Source: Melastoma dodecandrum (lineage: Eukaryota > Streptophyta > Magnoliopsida > Myrtales > Melastomataceae). From it: DNA of 64,000 bases. Both the position numbers and the translations under genes were made by a program. The DNA is taken from NCBI GenBank assembly GCA_029817715.1, contig JARUPY010000605.1, positions 4,628,908-4,692,907 of the forward strand. The letters are read 5' to 3'. Below, piece by piece: positions 57,709 to 64,000 of the stretch (positions are counted from its first letter, which is position 1; each line of letters opens with the position of its first letter). The notes under the pieces were generated by a model. It did no database searches. It was given only the letters and a program-made list of their open reading frames with translations, and had not been told where the DNA came from.

Positions 57709-58164
57709 TGCTTGACCTTCGTAGTGTAGCAAAAACTCAACCGGAGCAAAATGAGAAATCAGTAATCCCGGGAGGGTGGATTCACAAACCGACGGAATGC
57801 AGACAAATCTTTAATTATTAAATCTTATTCATGTTGAATTCGGGAATCCCACCAATTAAGGTTATCTTAGTCCTCTCCAAAACAACACACGGGGAACAGC
57901 CACCAACTTCACAAGGGCTACAATTCCCAACCATTCCAATGCGGCCATCAAGAATCAAGACATAACTACCTGTTCGCCTATAGAACGGATCACGTCGGAA
58001 ATATTTGGCAAAGGACTCACAGGAATTGAGTTGTGGTCGCCAGTAAGAAGATGCACAATTTTATTTGAAATAGAATGCAAGTCTTACAATCTTAACGAAT
58101 TAAGAACAAGGGCTTACAACCATCAAAAATGAAAAGGGGCAAGTGGTGACAACGATGTGGAATC

Positions 58165-58335
58165 CTGTGACGGCGGAGAACTTGTGACGAAGGCCTTGGA
58201 AGCTCGCTCCGTCGGTGGTGGTCGCTGGCGGGAAGCTGTGACGAAGGCCCTACGAGCTCACTCCGTCGGTGGTGTCGCTGGCGGGGGTTGACGGCAAAGG
58301 CCCTACGAGCTCACTCTGCCGGTGGAAGGGGAGTT
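58165..58335 (+). repeat. Tandem repeat, about 55-60 bp, three copies
   Basis: Units around GTGACGAAGGCCCTACGAGCTC, then ACTCCGTCGGTGGTGTCGC and TGGCGG. Confidence 0.8.
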
Positions 58336-58629
58336 GACCTATAAACCGGGTCAAGGTATCTAATTCCTAAGGTTGACGAACAAACTTCAGAGCTTTGGCT
58401 GTGTATGGTCGTGTCCTTATCTTGAAAAATTCCTCTGCTATTTATAGAGGACTTGTACGTGTTTAACACGTAACATATAGATCGTGTTATAGACCGTGAA
58501 CTCTAATATCGTGGGAGTGTCTCAACAACCTCCTTGATATATGGGATCACGTTCCTGGATATTAGGATCAGTTACGATCCTTAACAAACGTGATTGAGAA
58601 TGAATAAATTTATTCCAACCTTGTCGACT

Positions 58630-58870
58630 TGACTGATCTGTACGGAGTACGACCGACTTGGTCGACTTATCCAGAATTCTGTCGACTTCACTCTACTAGT
58701 AGACTCAGCTATCGTTGAGTCATCTTGGCTGGCTTTGATTACCATATTCCTTCGTTGTGAATCGACCTAGTCGACTCCGTTCATAAGTCGACCTAGTCGA
58801 CTTCGTCGTGAGTCGACCTAGTCGACTTCGTCGTGAGTCGGCCTAGACGACTGTATCTTGGGCCGACTCG
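58630..58870. repeat. Cluster of GTCGAC-containing palindromic repeats
   Basis: At least eight GTCGAC sites. Near 58764-58860 three or four copies, spaced 27-29 bp, of AGTCGACCTAGTCGACTTCG, in which GTCGACCTAGTCGAC is almost a perfect palindrome. The cluster ends about 130 bp before the TATA box at 58993. Confidence 0.85.
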
Positions 58871-58940
58871 GAGTGTGACTTGAGGGATTACTGGGCTTTT
58901 GTTCTAAGCCCAAGCCCAAAATTATTTGCCATGTCAACAT

Positions 58941-58955
58941 AAGCCCCCCTTTTAT
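58941..58955 (-). other. Polypurine tract of the Tat-type element
   Basis: Minus strand AAAAGGGGGGCTT next to LTR start TGTTGACA. Confidence 0.65.
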
Positions 58956-58992
58956 GCTGGGTTGGCTATGCCGACTCAGCAGAAATCATACC

Positions 58993-59002
58993 CTATATAA
59001 AG
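58993..59002 (+). promoter_or_regulatory. TATA box of the plant-mobile-domain gene
   Basis: CTATATAAAG, 133 bp before the ATG at 59135, followed by a pyrimidine-rich leader (TTTTCCCGCACTTTTCTTCC). It lies just inside the LTR edge and points opposite to pol. Confidence 0.65.
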
Positions 59003-59134
59003 GAGAGTCATCATCCTTTTCCCGCACTTTTCTTCCTTGCTCAACACTTCTCTGTCTTTCCAAGAAAACAGAAACCCTTGTTTCCCAGAAAACCCTTCGT
59101 CTCCCTTGTCAAAACTCTTTCGATCCTCAAAAAG

Positions 59135-62100
59135 ATGTCAACTTTTAAGTGTTTTGAGTTCCATAATCTGCGCGCGGGGCTACCCGGACCCGTTCCGGTC
59201 GCAGAGGATCAGGGGTCGGGCATCACTCTTGGACCTATCTTGCCAGAGCATCTTTTCCCGAAGACGGTGCCGCTCAACTATCTCATCACTGAGAAGCCCA
59301 TCCCGATTTGTCATCCCGACTTCATCGATCCCCACAACTGGGAAGGTCAGGGATCTTTCCTGTGTTTTCCCTCTGCATCTAAGTCTGAGATGGTAGACTG
59401 GCTTGAGATGTGGGAGGAGCATTTTACAGAGAGATTTAGGAGTCAGAAGATTTTGAGATTCTTTAGAATGTCCGTGGCAAATAAGAACTGTGATCCTAGG
59501 GTTTGTTCGGCCATGCTGCCTTTCTGGAATTCTGCTGTCAACTGCTTCTATTTCCCAGAAGGCCCTATGTCTGTTACATTGGCAGATGTGAAGATTTTGA
59601 CCAGGTGCAAAATCAATGGCCGCCCTGTTCGACAGTACTCTCAGGCAGATGATATTAATCCCAAGGGCGCCCTTCAGTACATGGAGGTGGTGAATAGGCA
59701 TCTGAAGATGGCCTCAGCAGGCAAGAGGTCAGATGAGAAATTGTCGACTGAAGATTTTGGCGCCCAGGAAGAGGTCGAGTTCCTTAGCACCTGGTTGAGC
59801 AAATTCGTTTATTGCTTCCCTGGGAAGAAAGTTAGCCACACTTCTTATGCGGTGGCCAATTTTCTGAGGGAGACCAATGAAGAAATCTCCTGGGGTCCCT
59901 TCGTTTTGGGTCTTCTTTATCATGATCTGGACAGAGCAACGTCTCAAATCAAGCCATTTCCAAAACATCCAGCAGGAGGGTTGCTCTGGCTAGTTCATCT
60001 CTGGTCGGCCATGTGGATGCCGGGATTGACTGGGTTCAAGGGCCCTTCTTCGCCCCTCGAATCCTCCTATTATGGGGAGACCATCCTAGATCAGTGCTGC
60101 CAGCGTAAGGATCAATGGCTTATGACATCGATCACTGGCCACCTAAAGCACATAGTCGACTTCGCCAGGGTAAATCGACGCGACTGGGCACCCTTTCCAG
60201 GCGGCAAGACGCTTGCTCAGGAAATCAATCCTCAAAATGCTCGTGGCTTCTGGAATGGAGTACTGACCAGCAGAGATCTGCCAGTCATTTTCGATGGCTA
60301 CCTGACTTTTGAAGTCTATAACCCTCAACTGTGTGCAAGGCAGTTTGGGTTTATTCAAAGTGTAGCAGTTCCACTCGCTGACCCTGCCGGCGGCTTATAC
60401 GGGGACAGGATGAAGAGGATTGCGTGCAAGTCGATTAACTCGAAGACCCTCGACTTGCTCAATCACAAGACGCAGCTCTCCCAGATGGAATTCCCATCTG
60501 ACACTTCTGCCTGTTGCGCCACACAGTTCTTCACTGTGCTGTGGTCGACTACATACGAAGGGCTGCGGGCCTTGATGCATTTCTTGGAGGTCTCCAAGGA
60601 ACCTGATTTTTACACCGATGACGCGCATATTAAAGCAAAAGGTAAAGACTTAGCTTTACTTTAAGAGTATTGGGTTCTTAATATTAATCATAAGCTTTCT
60701 CCTTTTCAGGATCAATGCTTCCTCGGGGCTCTGGAAAACCCAAGCCTAAAGCCCCCCTTGCCCCTGCTCCTTCGAAACTCAAGTCGACCAGCAAGGGGAA
60801 GGCTAAAATTGCGAGCCCCAGGGAAGTAGCCAAAGGTGGTCCCTCTAAGGCTCGATCTAAAAGCGCACCAAAGCGCAAAGCGGCCGAGGAAGAAGATCTT
60901 GAAGAAATGCCTCTATCTCAGAGGAAGAGGCTGGTGAAGGTGTTGACTCTAGCGGCGACTTCCTCTTCTAGGTCGCCAGTTGTTGCAGCGGCGACCCCAT
61001 CCAGGTCGCCAGCTGTTGCAGCGGCGACCCCATCCAGGTCGCCAGCTGTGGCAGCGGCGACCCCATCCAGGTCGACAGCTGCTTCAGCTGCGACCTCATC
61101 TACCAAGGCACCAGCTGCGGTGCCAGTGTCTTCAGCTGTAGCCGACGATCCACAAAGGCCGGCCGCAGAGGTATGACTCTGATGACTCCAGTTTTTTTTG
61201 TTTTGAGTTTTCATATCTGACCCATACTATATTGTCTAGGGAGAGGCTTCAGATGAGGATGACGACCAGCCTATCTCCCATGCTTTAGACAAAAGTTCAA
61301 AGGCTTCAGTCGCCAAGGTGAGTTTAATTCTAAGCTGGTGTCTCATTACTTTAGTTCATATATGAACTTTTGGTTCTGCATCATACTCTGTTTCAGGAAC
61401 AGCACATCCCTGAGGCTTGGTTCAAGAAGAACAGGCTGCTCTGGATGTCGCGATCCTGGTCGACCCACCGACTTGGTCGGCTCGTGAGGAGGAAAGCCAA
61501 GCTATTCCTTCTCCTCCAGTTCAAACTCCTACACCAGCGATGGTATGTGTTCTTGTTTTAAATAGAACATAGTATTATCATTGCGATTTTAACTGGGGTA
61601 CTTGTATCTTTCCTTATAGGCTCGTCCGAAGAGGGTGAAGGTGCCTGCTGGCCGACAGAAGATTCCTACTCCCCCTTCTTCTTCGGATGAGAGCTCTGGG
61701 GATAGATTGCCTCCAGAGGTAAGTACTCGATCACACGAGGTCGTTGGCCTTTTTAGGGTATTGTTTAACGGCATTTTGCCTCTTATTCTTCAGGATCCTA
61801 CTGCAGCGACTTCTAGATCAACCAAAGACCCGTGGGAGAAGCTTCACGAGGATATTGAAGAACTTTGCCAACTTCTGCTCATCGACCCCTTAGGCGTCAA
61901 CGAATTCAGGAGGATGCAGAAGTTGTTGAAGAGAATCGAGGCATCCCCTAGGGTCACGGACGAAGCAAGAGCTTCAGGTCGACGTACTGGACCCGCTGGA
62001 GGGATTACGACGCCGACCTGCTCACCTTGGAATCGACTGACTCGAAGATTCAGTCGATTAATGAAGCTCGAGGGCAGGCCTCTAAAGCTGCGCAGGACGC

Positions 62101-62371
62101 CCGCCAACGTTTGGTCGACGTGCAAGAGAAGCTGACCGAGGCAGAGAGACAAATAGAGTTCTATACGAACCTCAAGAATGACCTGACTCGGCAGCTCGCG
62201 TCGATCAATACTCAAGAAATCGAGGAGCTGGAGGCCAATGCTGAGAAGGATAGAGAAAAGGTCGTTGACCTTTATGCCCAGCGAAACAAGTTGAACGCGA
62301 AGCGACGAGCTCGTGAATCCCTTGTCCTTGATTTCAAAGAAGTTGGCGGGTTATGGAAATTAGGTTTGTAA
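59135..62371 (+). CDS. Plant mobile domain (PMD) gene, six exons, antisense in a Tat-type retrotransposon
   Basis: Predicted exons: 59135-60641, 60710-61170, 61240-61317, about 61398-61552, 61621-61719, 61795-62371, with GT-AG introns (the first 68 bp, GCAAAAG|GTAAAG to TTTTCAG|GATC). Exon 1 is open for 502 codons. Residues 136-165 (FYFPEGPMSVTLADVKIL, then CKINGRPV) and 252-270 (PFVLGLLYHDLDRA) are hallmarks of the plant mobile domain, known from MAIN/MAIL proteins and from transposons. Exon 2 is basic, with four copies of an 11-residue repeat (RSPAVAAATPS). The last exon encodes a coiled coil (QASKAAQDARQRLVDVQEKL onward, QEIEELEANAEKDREKV). Two shifts are likely, in exon 4 (near 61425) and exon 6 (near 61978), so this copy is probably no longer able to make the full protein. 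The location between pol and LTR, on the opposite strand, fits an accessory retrotransposon gene. A host gene caught there is the alternative. Function unknown. Confidence 0.75.
60969..61090 (+). repeat. 33-bp in-frame tandem repeat in exon 2
   Basis: Four copies of a unit starting AGGTCGCCAGCTGTTGCAGC; the last is changed to AGGTCGACAGCT. Encodes the RSPAVAAATPS repeat. Confidence 0.9.
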
Positions 62372-62503
62372 TTAAAGAACAATGTAATTCCATTGTTTTT
62401 TGTTTTACTCAATAAATCAAGTTCATTGTGTTTCAAATGAATTTCTGCCCACTACGCACAATTCATTCTTCCAGACAGCGTTACTGAAGCCTAGCGCGAT
62501 TTC
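62372..62503. other. Convergent end between PMD gene and pol
   Basis: Only about 130 bp separates the PMD stop (TAA 62369-62371) from the pol stop on the other strand. AATAAA at 62411 could serve as a poly-A signal for the PMD transcript. Confidence 0.6.
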
Positions 62504-64000
62504 TTAGGAATTAAGCGCTTCCCAAATTAATGGAGTCCTTTGTTTTAGGATTTTATGGTGAGCTTCCCAGATAGTCGCGCGATAGGGTTTGAGATATTTA
62601 CTATTAACCTTTAATGGATGTCTGACCCCACTTCTCGTCATAAGCCGATAACTATTAGATGAGTATGTTTCACGTACCTCATATGGACCTTCCCAATTAG
62701 GGGACCATTTACCCAAAACTTGGTCTTTCGATTTAAGGGGTAGCACCATCTTCCAAACCAAGTCGCCCAATTTAAAGTGCTTATGGACAACCTTTTTGTT
62801 ATAATGCCTAGCAATCCTTTGTTTATGCACCTCGAGTCGGTCTATTACATCAAGTCGCTTCTTCTCTAATTCTTCCAAAGCGAGGTACATTGCTTCGTCT
62901 TGTAAATCAGGGTGAGTCACCCTGAGCGACTTTTATTGAACCTCAATAGGTAGGACGGCATCTTGCCCATATACTAGTGAAAAAGGGGTTTCCCCTGTGC
63001 TTTCTCTCTTAGTAACCCTTAAAGCCCACAAAGTGTCTTGTAATAGTTTGTGACATTCTCTTGGATTTACACCAACCATTTTCTGAATATTGTTCTTTAT
63101 GAGTTTATTGGTAGCTTCAGCCTGTCCATTCGCCTAAGGATAATAAGGTGTTGAGTTGGTGATTAAGAAACCAAACTCCGTAGCGAATTCTCGCATTTTC
63201 TCATTATTGAAGGCGGTGCCATTGTCCACTACAATATTCTGGGGAATTCCAAATCTATAGATGATGGATGATTTGAGAAAATCGATCACTTCTTTATGAT
63301 CGATCTTCCTATAAACCCGAGCCTCGACCCATTTAGTAAAATAATCGGTGGCGACTAGAACATAGGCGTCACCTTTACTTGAGTGCGGATGGATTTCCCC
63401 GATTATATCTAAAGCCCAAGACCTAAATGGCCAAGGCTTGATGACTGAGACCAAGTCGGACGCTGGTGCCCTTGTCACCGGACCATGTTTTTGGCACTCT
63501 TGGCATCCCCTAGCCATTTCTATGCAGTTCTTTAGCATTGATGGCCAGTAAAAACCATGTCTTTGGATAGTCCAAGACATTTTGGTGCCAGATTGGTGAG
63601 ATCCGCATAAACCCTGATGAGTCTCTAACATAATTGGGGTCGCTTCGTCTAAGTCGACACACCTTAACAGGACTCCCTCCTTGGTTTTTCTGTAAAGTAC
63701 CCCATCTATAAGGGTGTACGACAAAGCCTGAGTCTTAATTCTTTGGCTCGCCTTTTGTGTTGGGTCAGAAAGGAAATCGGTGATTGGCTTCCTCCAATCC
63801 TTATCGCTTGTCATTATGTCCAGAGTGAAAGCGTCGCTTTGGGGAACTAGGTGGGAAACTATTTCTGGGATACAATTGCTCCCTCTTTTGGCCTTGTATC
63901 CTGAAGCCTTTTGGGCTAAGTCGTTAGCAATGGTATTTTCCCCTCGACCTACAAAGAGGAAAGTGATCGCTTCAAATCGCTCGACTAGTTTGCAGGCGAC
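62504..64000 (-). pseudogene. pol: Tat/Ogre-type Ty3/gypsy pol: RNase H end and integrase
   Basis: Enters from the window's right edge on the minus strand. It begins in the RNase H end (VGRGENTIANDLAQKAS), then LIDGVLYRKTKEGVLLRC, integrase zinc part (LETHQGLCGSHQSGTKMSW, ARGCQECQKHG), core WALDIIGEIHPHSSKGDAY (Asp), VDNGTAFNNEKM (Asp), ANGQAEATNKLI (Glu), and C-terminal KLGDLVWKMVLPLKSK-like and WSPNWEGPYEV blocks. Two stops (TAG before ANGQAE near 63134, TAA after LPIEVQ near 62935) interrupt an otherwise aligned frame, so the copy is decayed but recognisable. Confidence 0.92.

Larger units (their letters stand above)
57720..58939 (-). repeat. Probable 3' LTR of the Tat-type element (right edge clear, left edge unknown)
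   Basis: On the minus strand a polypurine tract (58941-58955) is followed by TGTTGACATGGC, the expected LTR start, at 58939. The sequence inward is non-coding and includes two tandem-repeat patches. No matching LTR lies in the window, so the left end (57.7 kb or earlier) is a guess. Confidence 0.5.

Noticed and set aside
59078..59134. 19-residue N-terminal extension of the PMD protein
   Set aside because: Would need a TTG start; ATG at 59135 is the first and follows a normal leader.
61370..61561. Frame ending RRKAKLFLLLQ as the true exon 4 reading
   Set aside because: It runs into a stop in exon 5. The alternative frame (QEEQAALDVAILVDPP) joins exon 5 in phase, so a shift in exon 4 is more likely.

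Overview
This is a transposon-rich window of nuclear DNA from a flowering plant, most likely a dicot; no species can be named from the sequence alone. The signs are short GT-AG introns (68-87 bp), a plant-type C2H2 zinc-finger gene, a UGT85-like glycosyltransferase gene, and LTR retrotransposons of plant lineages: SIRE-like Ty1/copia, Athila-like and Tat/Ogre-like Ty3/gypsy, TRIMs, a Mutator-like element and a LINE remnant. No tRNA, rRNA, CRISPR array or bacterial-type operon was seen.

Layout. 1-2.35 kb is AT-rich intergenic DNA. A two-exon C2H2-like zinc-finger gene lies at 2423-3810 (+). An internally deleted Athila-type Ty3/gypsy relic covers about 4.5-7.5 kb. From 7.6 to about 22.8 kb there is an old Ty1/copia element on the minus strand, broken by two later insertions: a roughly 9.7-kb SIRE-like copia element on the plus strand (8679-18397, target duplication AAAAC), and a compound of two small LTR elements (18895-20575, target duplication CTTTG). 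A UGT85-type gene (minus strand) is split into 35698-36469 and 23409-24157 by an 11.5-kb SIRE-like copia element (24158-35692, target duplication AGTAT). That element carries an extra 562-codon reading frame downstream of pol.

From 36.6 to 42 kb there is no gene I can support: AT-rich DNA, then a GC-rich repeat-like island. From 42 to 52.5 kb there is a patchwork: TRIM fragments, six copies or part-copies of a small two-exon gene for a one-pass membrane protein (two copies open), three copies of another roughly 300-480-bp unit, a Ty3/gypsy integrase fragment and a LINE tail. A Mutator-like element with about 170-bp inverted ends lies at 52661-53839. About 54.7-58.9 kb is full of degenerate tandem repeats and ends in what looks like the 3' LTR of a Tat/Ogre-type element. 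Its pol (integrase) runs on the minus strand from 62.5 kb out of the window. Between pol and that LTR, on the opposite strand and with its own TATA box, sits a six-exon gene with a plant mobile domain (59135-62371).

How the parts relate. Only the zinc-finger gene, and perhaps two copies of the small membrane-protein gene, look able to encode an intact host protein. The UGT would be open if the insertion were absent. The rest is successive transposon insertion and decay. Its two most interesting parts are the accessory genes carried by retrotransposons: the extra ORF in the SIRE-like elements and the antisense plant-mobile-domain gene in the Tat-type element. All family assignments come from reading motifs by eye, without database searches.
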